Assembly (NCBI GenBank): GCA_024752435.1
Contig: CP103021.1
Location: 1,426,001 to 1,490,000, forward strand
DNA: 64,000 nt
Direction: 5' to 3'
Origin: Allantophomopsis cytisporea
Taxonomy: Eukaryota > Ascomycota > Leotiomycetes > Phacidiales > Phacidiaceae
Positions 9,479 through 21,910 of this stretch are shown here, one piece after another. The notes beneath the pieces are model-generated. The model did no database searches. It was not told the DNA's origin and saw only the letters and a program-made list of their open reading frames with translations. A program made the translations under genes and the position numbers. Each line of letters starts with the position of its first letter. Positions within the stretch are counted from its first letter, which is position 1.

Positions 9479-12289
9479 TCACCCACCAAAAATCCGTATT
9501 CCCTCCTTCCTAACAATATTCTCATACTCAACGCGAATCTCCTGTGTGATTCGCATACACTCCTTCCCTTCCCCCACTCTTAATGGTTCAGGCAGAAGGT
9601 CCTCTTCGCCCACAAACCCGCCCAGGCCAACTACACCATGCCCCTTCTCATCCCTTGTAAATGAGGGGCGCGCCGCGATTGCCGAGTCCAGTAGTTCCTT
9701 CAAGCTGCGGCGACCGAGCGAGATGAGGCTGTTGCTGCGGGCCAATTTATTGGCAGGGGGTTTGGTACAAGGTGGATAGAGAATAGAGGAGTTGACAGAA
9801 GATACCCCTGACGCGAGGGAATCACGACATGAGTTCGAGAGGTCGACTGATGTCGCGGATGAGGAGGTCGATCTAGAGGATGTCGACCAGGGTGCGTGGT
9901 CTGAAGAGGTGGGAGAAAGGGAAGGCGAAGAGGAAGAGCGGGAGAGGGAAGGGCGTGGCGAGCCGGTCTCTGTCACCTCTGCTGAGAGATGAGCTGCAGA
10001 GTACTGCGGGATGGAGGCAGCAGTGGCTTTCGCTGGTTTAGGCGTTGGCGTGGAATTAGTCAACGCACCGCCAGACACAATCGAGACGGTGTTCAGCCCG
10101 TTACCGTACCCTTGCACGAGGATCTCATGATGGGCGTTGCGTTGGGGTGTGGGGTGGACGATTGGCAAGCCGGATGAAGAGATGGTGGATATTGTACTTA
10201 GGATGCTATTCCTACGACTGATTGGTGGGGGCGCAGACGTGTTATGCGAGAGGGCAAGCGAATAGTCGATGTCTGGCCGGATATCAATATGCGGCAGCGC
10301 TGGCTTCTCCATTTTGTGGCATGCTGCAACGTGTTCCTCGCGCATCTGGTCGGTCTGCGTACGCAGAAGTATCTTATAAGGTAACTCCAGTGGCCAAGGG
10401 ACGCAGTCAGTTGTTTGCACGGCTATATTGTAAGGAATGCTGTCTTGATCGCGCACGCAAGAAGGTGCCGAAACGCCAGAGGAGAGAGTCTGCAACATGG
10501 CGTAGACCAATATCCAGCGAACCTTGCGAGCATCTGCGTGGCTGACCTTTTCGATCTTCTCGGATTTCACGGTTGTGAAGGCGCAATCCTTCTCGAAGCT
10601 GCGGTAGGCACGTACAAGAGGACAATTTAGTAAGGCCATATTGTGCGCGTTAGTAGCTTTGGAAAGGGCGGCGAAGGTCTTAAGTCGGGGATCGGGGCGC
10701 ATCTTATCTGTGCGAAAGGAGAAGCGGCTTGCAAAGGTGCTGGGTTTTGGAATGTCTTCCGCAAGTGGCAAAAGAGGGAGGGGGTGCTCCAGGGATTTAT
10801 GATGGTACTTTTTGTCGAATACTTGGACGGATTGTAAAACACAGATGCCGCCTTGTGCGGGGGCTGGACTGTTGGATGGGTCCGAAGCGTTAAAGTTGCC
10901 GTCTACGAGATATTCGTAGAGAATGCGGAACTCATTGGTCATTGATTGGAGAACAACCTTAGGAAACGTAGAAGTCGTTTTAGGAACCGGTGATGGTGGA
11001 TAGTACCCCAATTTAGCAATATAGTAAGCCTGGAGAAAAGCGCGGAACCTATCAAGATGTGCTCGAGCTCCCTGGGAGAGACCTAGGTTTGATACTGATA
11101 GTTCGTCTTCCAGGAATGTGCTCAAGGATTTGCTTATGTCTGCCTGGTGGAGGTCCATCTCTATGCGAGACCGAGTAATGAGAGCCCGCGATACTCTGCT
11201 AATACACTAAATACTCATGAGCTTTGTAAGCCAATCATGACATACTCGAAAACAACTTACTTCAAACTCAGTACTGTGGATTATAATGTCATTCATACCA
11301 ACACAATGCACAAAAGCCTCAGTCCAGACATCTTTGAGCTGGAAATGCTCAGCAAAATAGAGTACACCCAAAGCATGATCGGGATGACCCGTCATGTTGA
11401 GATACCCCTCCCTATCCATATAATCCAGGAGATCTCTCAAGTTGTCCTCCTCGCAAGAACGAAACTCATTCATACTGTTTAATAGACTGACCAGAGCAGT
11501 TCCGAGATTTGATCCTACCAAGGGCCTATCCATGAGCCATGCGAGGAAGTTTCGCGTTGCAACGTGGTAGCGGAAGGATTGTTCACGATCGACCACTGGC
11601 GGAGAAGGAATATAAATGTCAAAATAGCCTGGCGTTGATGGATGTTGGCTGCCAAAGTAGTTGTCATTTTTTCTGTTGCTGCTACTGCTTGAGTTCGATA
11701 ATGGGAATTCGGTGAAGTCACGGATTCTGAATCTCTCGAGAAATGGTTGACAATTAGCAGCCAGCAAAGCATCAAGTGGGATCTTGAATGCCGGCCCTCG
11801 TCTTGAGCGACCTCGAGCACAGAGATGAATAAGACAATCTCCATCATGAACCCATAACTCTGGATCCTGCAATGTATCAATATCAATAGCTGCATTCACT
11901 TGATTCGCTTTACTTACCCGCCTCAAGCCATCCCACTCAGTCTTGGTCCTCGCCGCCCCGTTCCATCTCTTGATATCCATCTCTTTGGCAACGTTCCCCA
12001 CAACACTCTTTACACTCCTGCGCGGCCCCCAGGGCAATGTGTTCTTTCCCTTATACACGCCCCCATTTCGTGATAAAGATCTACATCTCCCCATATCGTC
12101 ATGTACTGAATTGAAACTTTTGAAGGACTGATTACCCGAAGTATTGCTTCTCTTCATCTCAGGTCTTGATAATCGAGGAGAAGATGCACCAGCCATAGAT
12201 AAAGCAAGAGACATACTAGTATCCATGCTCAATTGCATGTTGGCAGGCGTGTGATATTTCCATGGGTCTGTGTAATTCTGCCTTTCCAT
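9479..12289 (-). CDS. Large fungal protein with DUF8004-like region
   Basis: Three exons (12289-11918, 11866-11261, 11206-9479) join in frame to 901 residues. The first intron is 51 bp and the second 54 bp (GTAAGT...TTTAG). The N-terminal ~120 residues are Ser-rich and basic. From ~125 comes a conserved block (DPELWVHDGDCLIHL, SRRGPAFKIPLDALLAANC) that I associate with the fungal family annotated DUF8004. A second block lies near the middle (TEFE|CISRVSRALITRSRIEMDLH, LSTFLEDELS), and then a long Ser/Pro/Thr-rich disordered tail. The splice choice at 11206 is fixed by restoring the SRALITRSRIEMDL frame; the ATG at 11158 is internal. Function is unknown; a cytoplasmic or regulatory role is only a guess. 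The family label comes from memory of its motif. Confidence 0.72.
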
Positions 12290-15200
12290 GTAAGGTAGTT
12301 GATCAATTTCAAAGACAGCTATGAGATAATTGTGTAGATCAGCGTTGGCTAAGACGTCAGTTCCAGCCGATCCCTCGATTTTGAGATGTCGATGATGTCG
12401 TTGGTCGGGGCCGTTAAAGCGGGAAACTAAAAGTTGGGGGGTAGTCTAAAGGGCAATGGACGACGACGGAGCATTTATTCCTCGATATATCTCAGGACCG
12501 AGACTTGTAAGTGTGTGTGTGATCTCAAAGAATTGAGGATATTTGACCAAGGAAGAACGTGAAGTAAAAGTATTTATCGACAACAGTCAAAAGGTCCCTT
12601 GAGGACTTGAGGTTCACGTCGGAGGGATGGCATCTTTGTATACCTTGGGGTTGCAGGCATATACAGTGAACTCGCCCTTTCTGGATTGCCATGTTGACTT
12701 TGTGGCTGCATCTAGGATGCGTAACAAGTGCGGTGAGGGGTGGAGGCGTTGAGAGGGGCCTAAGTAGTCGGGAAACTTTGGTGCTCCTGTAAACCAACAG
12801 CTAGGACCAGCAAAAAGAGTACAATCAGTATGTGCATTGGTCGGGTTAGATATGCAGAATACCACGAAGTAATCCCTGCGCTTGCTTACAGTTGATCTGC
12901 AATTGATCGGCAATTGAATGATCATGCTTATTCCAAGGCGCAAGGGCAAGCTGTTTCCATAGGTAGCTTACCAGTACCGTATTAATCATTCAAAGATCTA
13001 CTTACTATTACTCTTGAACGCCAAGGGGATCAGAGGAAGCGATCGAGGAATCTTTGGGATAAGAAAGTGTGACAAGGCCCCCAAGGCAATCAGACCAGTC
13101 CAGCCTTTGGTTAGTTGATAGGGAAACCGCTCACTGCAGTACCTAAGTACTGGGCAGGATCACAAGCAGGCCGTTGCTTGGAGACGAAAAGCGCGATGTG
13201 ATGCACCATGTGTGTAGAGCACGAGGCCAGCTCTAGTCGTAATCATGCAACAACATACTTGTTCTAAGACGGAGATATTTTAGCGTCGGAGAACCACGAC
13301 TGAACTTGTACAGGAAAAAGAAAAGAAAAGAAAAGAAAGGAAAGGAAAGGAAAGGAAAAGAGAGAAGGGAAAAAACAAAAACAAAACAAACAAAAAAACT
13401 AGAATCAGTTCACTAATTCGGGAAGGCAAGCAGCTTGAACAGTCCAGAAGACCGCCAATACCCAGTGCCACAACATGCCACGAACACCATGCACGAATGC
13501 CACGATGCTGTGGCATCTCCTCCATACTGTTCAGTGGAGAGATGGTACAGCCAAGCACCAATGACAGTCGGACCTTGGGCGAGTCCCAGCACCGAGCCGT
13601 CGGAATGCTTTGTAGGCCGCGTAGCAAGGCTAAGTGTTAAGAAGAGATGGGGTGTGATTTGTCGTGTCTGTTTGGTGAAGCATACAGCTTTTTAGTAAGA
13701 GAATGAGGCTTTCGTCCATGGGGAGCAGCGTGGTGGCCCTTAGACCCTTGATGGTTCATGAGCCGTGATGGTGAACGGACATCCGAGATACAGCGTACCT
13801 AAGAAAAGTGGCTTGCTGATCTGCGGCTGCGAAGAAGGGATAGAGCTGTACCATTGGTTTAGCTTTAGGTGTAGATACAACTCTACCATTTATGGCGCAA
13901 GGTAGAGAGGGCTTAAGAAAGATGGTTCAATGATCTTCTGGTGATACAGAGATGCACATATTCCATAGCTTCAAACTATCTGTATCCCATGTCAGTTTTG
14001 ATCATTCTAAGATGTGGATTGGTGGATTGGTAAAATGGTGAATAGGTGAATTATGTATATCCTTTAACTTGCGTAGTATTTGAAATCTCCATACTTGAGT
14101 TCTTGGCCCTTTGACGAGCTGCAAGAGCATAATTACGACGTAGATGGAAGGAATATGAATGAATACGGTAGATCAAGGTATTCCGTACGTATTAGTCCTT
14201 GTGATATGCATAAGGTTGAGAGCGCGATGAAGATATCCATGCTATCTATTGCTTGCCAGAGTCTTCAAAATAATAATACTGAGGTGCATTATCTTTTTCA
14301 ACAGTACTAGCCAGTACTTACCCCGTATGTTCTTGCAGAGAGGTGGTATGATTGTGAGGCTGCAGCATCGTGAGCTGAAAACTCCCTTGAAACTTCCTGA
14401 CACCTGACATACCAACATCACACAATGTTCTTATTTATTGATATCCTCCGTTTCATTCGGACTCTATCTTTACAATCCTGTCTTGTCGGCTGTCCAGCTG
14501 CATGTTCTAAGAATCAGGATCTCTGCTTGTCCCGTCCGTCGTACGTGTGTCTTCGGAGCAATGAAACATGAATTTTGAACGCCCTGGTGCTCTTCTCGGC
14601 GACATCAAATCGGCATCAAACAGCCCTGAGTACACATACCCCCATACCACCATACCACCCCTCCACCACCTTACCGATGCACATTGATTGATCTTGGAGG
14701 AAACTTTACGAGGTAAGGTTGATCACGAATGACAAGCAAGGTCAGCAACAGCTAATTATTGATCAAATATATTCTTGGTGTATCGCGAGTAATATGTCTA
14801 TGATGCCCAATGCATTGTTCTGATCACTCTTACCGTCCCATCTCTCTTCAATTCGCTTTACTTGTCGCTCAATATGCGGTACACCACATACTAGATCAGT
14901 TGATTTCAAAACTTCGGCTGCTGTCCAACAACGTCACGGCACGTCTGGCCGTCCCATAATGGAACAAGTTCATTCTTCAGTCCGGTCATAACGGAAATGA
15001 ACAATACTCTACCGCTTGAAATTATCACGGCCATCGCTGGTTCCTCGACAAATCGAGAAGCATAAGGGCTATAAGTCACTTTGTACCCATTCAACCTAGT
15101 GTCCATTATTCTCTGAGCCTACATTCGTATGCTGTCATCAACAAGCAATGGCGCCATACTGGAGAGAGTGATCTATGCAGTACTTCACAGACCATCTATC

Positions 15201-17146
15201 TCAAGTGATAAGCATCATCGTAACTGTCTCTGTTCGCTGATTCCTGAGAAGCTACATGTAGCGATGTCCTGCCTATATAGCTCGATTATACGATGACGTA
15301 GAACTTCAGGTCTTGTGCATTACCTGAAATGAACCAGCTTTGAGAAAGCGCATTGAGCGTGTCCTTGATGAGTATGCGGACTGTGCAAGTGCTTTCAGAG
15401 TGGTCAAAAAGAAATATGATATGGGATGCGCGAGTCAGTCTAGAAAATTATGCGTATTGACGCTCAGTATCTAGACAACGAGAAGTGTTCAGACGATTAC
15501 GCAGACCGTTGTGATGACTGACAATAATTCTATCTTCGCCTTGGTATAATCAAGGGTTTCAGCATTGAGGAGATCTTCCTTTTATTGGAGGCATATTCCT
15601 ACGTGCAGATTTTGTTCGACTGTAGCCAGGCTATCTTACGTCTTTGCTTGCTCTGTTTTATGCTATCATATTCAACACCATAGTCTTTCAATGTTGAGAG
15701 GAACAAAAGAACGCTCAAAAGGAGAGCGAGCGTTGTAGGTCTTCTCTCCTTTATTGAATACTAAGAGATTTTTCAATCTCCTATAGCTCTTGCTTTGTAT
15801 GTTGGTCAATTATTATGTACTGTTATATATCTATCTGTATCTGGTCCGGACCCGTTGAAGCTCTCCCGTGGATCTTTGTTCTGATCTGTGACCACGACAT
15901 TGTCATATCCTTGCGTAGTCTTCTGTATCAAGTCTTACCTAGCTACAACCTGTGTTGTCTCTGCAGATTAAATCTCAGCACGACCTTTCTGGCTCCAGCT
16001 TGGCCAATATGGCACCGCCGTCAGTGCGGTCATTATCGATGGTGTGTCCTTTCCACACTTAAAAGAAAACAGTAATTCATATGTCGCTCAATACCGTTGC
16101 TGGAGATGAGTGAATTGTGAGGGACCTTACCTATAACCAGCTGCATTGCCATCAACTACATCATCTTGTATGGAGGATGACATGGATTTCAAAAGAGGCC
16201 CATCCATAAAACAATTCCCATTTATGATCTGCAATATTTCAGACAGGCCTCAACACTGGGTGAAGCGGCTGTTTGTATGAATCATACGACACATATATTG
16301 GAATGCTCATCACCTCACACGAGCTCCGTACGTGAGGCTATTTCGATGTGTAGCTGCTGGGCCATAGCGATGTCTCACGTTACTCAATAATGTGGGGAAG
16401 ACTAAGAAGAAAGAATGCGATGCTCTTCGGATGCCTTGAAAAGAGGAATGATAAATATTGACATCCAACAACATTGCAACAGGAAGTACTGGTCTACGCA
16501 AACGCAGACTTGGACTGCTATAGACAAATGCAAGCTGTTGAGAGTTGCCCGATGATGCGAGGACTATGACCATCATTAGATCTATCATGCTACTATCATT
16601 CCATGTAAACATTGCTCCGACAAGCAATTCTTTCCCGCTACTCTATGTCTGTTCTCTCGGTCGGCGATCTGCGACAAACGGACAACCAAAGAGTGGAGCA
16701 ACGCCGCAGACTGACAGGTTGTGGCTAATGAAGGACCGTGCGCCACAGTACAAAGCAAGCTAGATTACGGAGTACCTTACTTCCCTTGAAGATACAGAAT
16801 CCCTGCCATCTTTCCCCAGCACAGTCTAACCTTATTTGTCAACACCACGACCTCAACTGAACCGCAAGTCGCGTCCGAATCGTCGTCGCCGTCGTCGAAC
16901 CCCAACGTCGCATATCGATTGTGGCACCCCTACGACCTCTTCAGTCTTCATCACGCCAGCGCTAAAGACTACGAGCCTAACCTTCGAACCCACAGCGCGA
17001 CTACATCGAACGACATACCCTGAAAAGCAAATGCGGCCACACACTCTATAATACAGCATCTGGCTGCGACTTCTAGGCTGTGTACCACGTCCAACCTTGC
17101 GATCCACAAAAGATCCCCAAGAGAGGCATCAACACAAACAGACAAG
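12290..17146. other. Large divergent intergenic region (4.9 kb)
   Basis: This separates the divergently transcribed DUF8004-like gene and NTO1 and presumably holds both promoters. It contains an A/G-rich tract at 13313-13400. There are short protein-like frames, such as a 66-codon ATG frame on the minus strand (15106-14906) and a ~46-codon frame near 15331-15471 on the plus strand, without joinable exons. The last ~300 bp before NTO1 are C/A-rich, as in a long leader. No gene can be supported. Confidence 0.55.
13313..13400. repeat. Purine-rich AAAAG/AAAGG simple repeat
   Basis: Successive AAAAG, AAAGG and AAAAAC units make an almost pure purine strand with an A-rich end. It lies in the divergent intergenic region. 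Confidence 0.85.
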
Positions 17147-20100
17147 ATGACACCCGCAGCTTCAACACCGCGTCCATCTCGTTCTAGCGCAGGGCGCCCT
17201 AGGAACCAGCCTTCCACGTTAAGTGGGACACCAACACCAAAGATTCCCTCGTCGGAGCCTTCAAGGAAGAAGCTGAGATATATTCCAGGCGGACCAGGTG
17301 GCGGAGGTCGATATGTAGACGAAGATGGGACCGAGATTCCTGTCGGAGGAACAGGACCCGGTGGCCAAAACTATGTCGGTCCGCGAGGGCCGATCGGGCG
17401 CGCAAACCTTGCAGCGGGACTCACACCTGCACCCAGCACGAGGAGAGAACGAACACCGAGACCCTCCCGAACCACCCCTTCACGAAGCCGAGTATCCACG
17501 ACACCACGATTCGCTACTGCCGCGCACGCGTCCGCAGTCATGGTGCAGAGCGAGGATTATAAGCCGAGGGAGGAGAGAGCTATGGAAGAGTTTCACCCGG
17601 ACCTTGACATACACACTTTGCTCAAGGTTTACTCTGCTGACGAAGTAGATGGGAAAGTGTCCGATAGACCGATTACACCAGCTGGCGCATTGTCTGCTGT
17701 CGATGCCTCTGCGAACGGTACAAATGGTGTCGCTACATCCGGAAGTGCCGCCAGCTCTGCAAATGGCGACATCGCCTCTGTCACCACTACGATCAACGTG
17801 AAGCCATTCATATACCCAGGGACTCCTGGTATGAAGAGAGGACCTGGTAGACCCCCACGCGACCCTGTCAAATTCTATGCGGAGAGAGCAGCGGCGGCGG
17901 CAGCAGCCATGGGCAGTCCTACAGGAATTATCCCCACGACACCGAAGTCTGTCAGAATCACGCCATTACCCAACCAGACAGCTAAGGAACGACTCACTTT
18001 ACCACAGCCATCATACCGAAAGGTCTCGAACTTCCCGAAATACAAAGGAGAAACGCCCGAGATAGAAAAAATTATGGTCGAGATGGGATATCGAGTTGAA
18101 GATGTCTTCTTACGCCCTGAGCACAGGTACATTCGAGCCGAGGATAGCATGCTCCCAGAGGGCGTTTTCCGCGTGGAGTACGATATGGACGAGGATGATG
18201 CGGGTTGGTTGAAAGTACTAAATGAACAGCGCAAGGAATTAGGTCTCGACGCGATATCACCCGAAATCTTCGAAATCACAATCACCAAGATCGAGCTGGA
18301 GTGGAATGCTCTCGAGAAGCGTATCCCTAAGCCAAATCCGAAACCACCTCAGACACATCGACCAAGATCGAGCTCTGCAGCTGCAGTGAACGGTGAGCCA
18401 CAAGCTGGAGAAGAACAGGACAGCAAATGTGCGATATGCGATGACGGTGACTGCGAAAATACAAATGCGATTGTTTTCTGTGATGGCTGTGATCTCGCCG
18501 TTCACCAGGACTGCTACGGCGTTCCATTTATCCCCGAGGGGCAATGGCTTTGTCGGAAGTGTCATTTGATTGGCCGAGGCATACCAGTATGTGCTTGCTA
18601 ACACCCAGATTGTGATTGTTACTGACCGTCGTAGACTTGCCTGTTCTGTCCGAACACAGACGGTGCTTTCAAGCAGACAAATTCATCGAAATGGGCACAC
18701 CTGCTCTGTGCAATGTGGATCCCCGAAGTTTCCCTTGGAAATCACAGCTTTATGGAGCCTGTGCAAGATGTTGAGAAGGTACCCAAGAACCGATGGGAGC
18801 TGAAATGCTACATCTGTAAACAGAACATGGGCGCTTGTGTACAATGTGGCAACAGGAATTGCTATGAAGCATTTCATGTCACTTGTGCGAGGAAGGCGAA
18901 ACTTTATTTGAAGATGAAGAACTCCCACGGAACCCTGTCTGTTCTTGATGGCACATCAGTCTTGAAGGCTTTTTGTCACAAACACAGTCCTAAGGACTAC
19001 CAATGCGATGTTGATGTTGTGCGGACCACGAAGGATGCCATTGAGTTCTACAAGAAGACTATGAAGGGTCGCATCTGGGCCAGCACTCCAGCTCAGGCAT
19101 CGGCCATGGCGGCAAAGAAGCATCAGAAATTGGAGCATCCCCACAATCAATCTCAAGCTACTGGAGCAAGGATAGCTCAAGTAGCTGGTGACAAAAATGG
19201 AAAGAAAAACCAAATCATATGGAGACTTGACTCTGGCGCACCCGTCATCCCCAAGGTTATTTTGGAGAAGGTCACTGAGGATATGGAGCGTTTCGGCATT
19301 CAGAAGAATGAGGACTTCATTGCTCAGATGACGAGATTCTGGACCTTGAAGCGGGAGAGCCGGGGCGGTGCTCCACTCATCAAGCGCTTGGGTCAGAACG
19401 AGACATCAACAGCTATGGAAATGACTCGACGCAATTTCCCGGCTATGGGCCCGACTGGCAGAGCTCGCCTTCATCGGCGCACAGCGTTTGGCCAGATGAT
19501 ATACGATGAGTTAAATCAGCTATCGACTATTACGGACGCTTATAAGGAACGTGCGAAGACTTATCTTGAGCTTTCGGAGCTCCAAGAGCACGCTATAAAC
19601 TTGCTTTACTTCCCTCTACAGTCACTCATGCTACCAGCTATTGATAGAATCATCTCGTAAGCCTAATTTGTCCTTCCGGTGGATGAAACTAACGCGTTAT
19701 AGATCGGATTCTAGCAATACGTACAGAGCCGGGCTCACTGATATCAAGCAGAAAATTCAAAATCGACATTACATATCTGCGATTGATCTTGCACGAGAAA
19801 TCTCAACTCTCATCGGTAAATCGGCGGCTTCCAAGCCGATGGCTGCTGCAGAAAGCCCTATTGATGAACCTCGACCAAGCACACGGAAGCGCAAACGTTC
19901 TGAATTAGACGAAGAAGCTGCTAAGGAAGCAGAAAGGCTCGAACAGGATGGTGAAGCCGTTATCGAAGCTTGTCACGACTCACTGATTGAAATTGTGACC
20001 ATCGAATCTGAAATTAAGAAGAATAACACCGAGAATATGATTCGCACTCTACAAGGTATCTTAGCCGGGGACACCAAGGCGACTAACTACGACAGCGACG

Positions 20101-20921
20101 CATCAACTATTATCGAAGTCGGCGCAAGAGAAGCCAAAACAGAAGAGTCTGAAGAATTCGTCTCAGCTGCGAACTCAACCACCGGTCTCGATACAGACGC
20201 AGAGCAGCGAAAGGCAGAATCCGCCGTGGAGACACGCACTGCAGCGGCTAGTATCGCCCCATCTTCAATCAACGACCTGCACGATGAAGACGCTGAGGGC
20301 GAAGAGGTCGATGATGAAGATGTGTTCGCGCCGGTGCCAACTGGCTCCCCGCAAACGGTGCGCGAGCCACGCCCTGCAAAATCCTCCTCGGACGTCACTT
20401 CCCATCCGGCCGGCGATGCAGTATCAAAAGATAGCTTCACACCACCCGACACAAATGGTTCCGCTGGCTCTGTATCCTCTCTCCCACAGGTTGGTATCGA
20501 TCCGCCCACTCCTGCGTCTTCCACTTCACCGAGCAGCTCTGCTTCTGCAATCACTCTTGCTGATGGTGGTGTGATGTGGTATCTTAAAGACTTTGCGCCC
20601 ATTGGCACATCCGTTCAAGAGCCTGTGCGTATTGAAAGGGACGTCAGTGAAGAGTTGACAGATATTGATGACGAACAATTGAGAGCACTGGGAGGAGAAA
20701 CCGTTGCGGGCGACGACAGGAATTCTCCCGGAAAAGATGAGGGAGAAGGGAATACTGATGCCGATGCTGATGAAGATGGAGATGTGGAGATGGGCGGTAC
20801 CGAGGAGGCAAAAGTGACTGTGCCCACGGTGTCAACGACCATTACAGTTCCCGTTGTGACAGCAGGGCCCAAGAAGAATACACGGACGCCGAAGGGCAAG
20901 GCAAAGGGGAAGGTTAAGTAA
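17147..20921 (+). CDS. NTO1: Nto1-like PHD-finger protein (NuA3 histone acetyltransferase subunit)
   Basis: Three exons (17147-18586, 18635-19656, 19703-20921; introns 48 and 46 bp) encode 1226 residues. An AT-hook-like and Pro/Ser-rich N-terminus (RGPGRPPRD) is followed by an Enhancer-of-polycomb-like segment (~290-391). A PHD finger starts at CAICDDGDC (~428). After the intron comes an extended Zn-knuckle/PHD module (CLFCP ... WAHLLCAMWIPEV ... CYICKQ ... CYEAFHVTCARKA, ~481-590). This PHD-knuckle-PHD order defines the BRPF/Jade/Nto1 group, which reads histone H3 tails and scaffolds MYST acetyltransferases. A conserved helical region follows (~700-850), but I see no bromodomain signature or PWWP, as in yeast Nto1. 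The C-terminal ~350 residues are acidic and disordered, ending in a basic KGKAKGKVK tail. Nuclear location is inferred. Confidence 0.87.
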
Positions 20922-21910
20922 TTGGCTGTCTAGCTGGCATTTTAGAGCGTTGTAGAGTGCGAGTCTCGTTGATACCCGAATCGATTGAATGAATGGGAGT
21001 GGGGCGTGTTTGCTTGGATTGGGGCGCTAGATTTTGACTTGACTGGCTTATGGTTATTTTGAGGCTCTGGCATGGCGTGGTTTAGCGAGATGCATATAGC
21101 TAGTGAAGAGGTAGACCGTATGGATTTAATACCTAAGGTGATTTATAGTGTGTTGAGCTGTGCATAGTACATATATAGTACTACGACGGACATGGTATCA
21201 GATCCTTTGGAGGGTTATGAGCTTCGGTATGGATACCTGATCGGGTGATGTCTACTTAAGATTTTGATCAGATGTAGCTAAGATAATCAAGAAAGGTTTC
21301 TCAAAGCCAGCAAAACATTAAATCACTTCTGTGTCACGTCCATGAAATGGTAGGCAAGCATATGATGTATGAATCATCGAATCTCATTAATCTATCGCAA
21401 GTCTCTATATCTCATGCATCTACCATCTCCATCTCCATCTCCATCATTATCACATCTAACCTCATCCCATCCCCACCCGTCTCTATGACAGCCTCTCTTC
21501 CGTGTCAGAAACTCAAAAGAAGCAACAGCAGGAAAAGCATCAAACACCATCCCCGCATCTCTATTTGTTTGCCAGACGCATCGAAACGAGCGAAGCACGA
21601 GTAACCCAGAAGCAATCTAACCCATGTACACCAACACCGTAAATACTCTCTATCCCATTTGCCCCAAAATCTGACACCCCGGACCCAGAACGAAAAGAAT
21701 AAATGATGTACGCCCCATAGAAGCAAGATGCTTTGTATCTGCCAGCAGATTCGAAGCGAAGAGAACAAATGTGCCGGTTCAGTGTCACGCAGATGAGCGG
21801 ACCTTAAAAAAAAAACGACAGAACGAAAAGGATGGAAAGAAAGTAAGTGCTCCTGCTCGTAGCGTCAAAACGTGATTTTTTCATTACCCCGCAAGGGAGC
21901 AAGGCTCGAC
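20922..21910. other. Convergent 3' intergenic region
   Basis: About 1 kb between the ends of NTO1 and the F-box/WD40 gene. It contains presumed 3' UTRs, a short CATCTC-type simple repeat near 21421-21445 and an A10 run near 21807. No gene seen. Confidence 0.6.

Noticed and set aside
11207..12289. DUF8004-like region as a separate 360-residue gene ending at 11207.
   Set aside because: The frame ends inside a canonical 54-bp intron; splicing to 11206 restores a continuous frame with the downstream exon.
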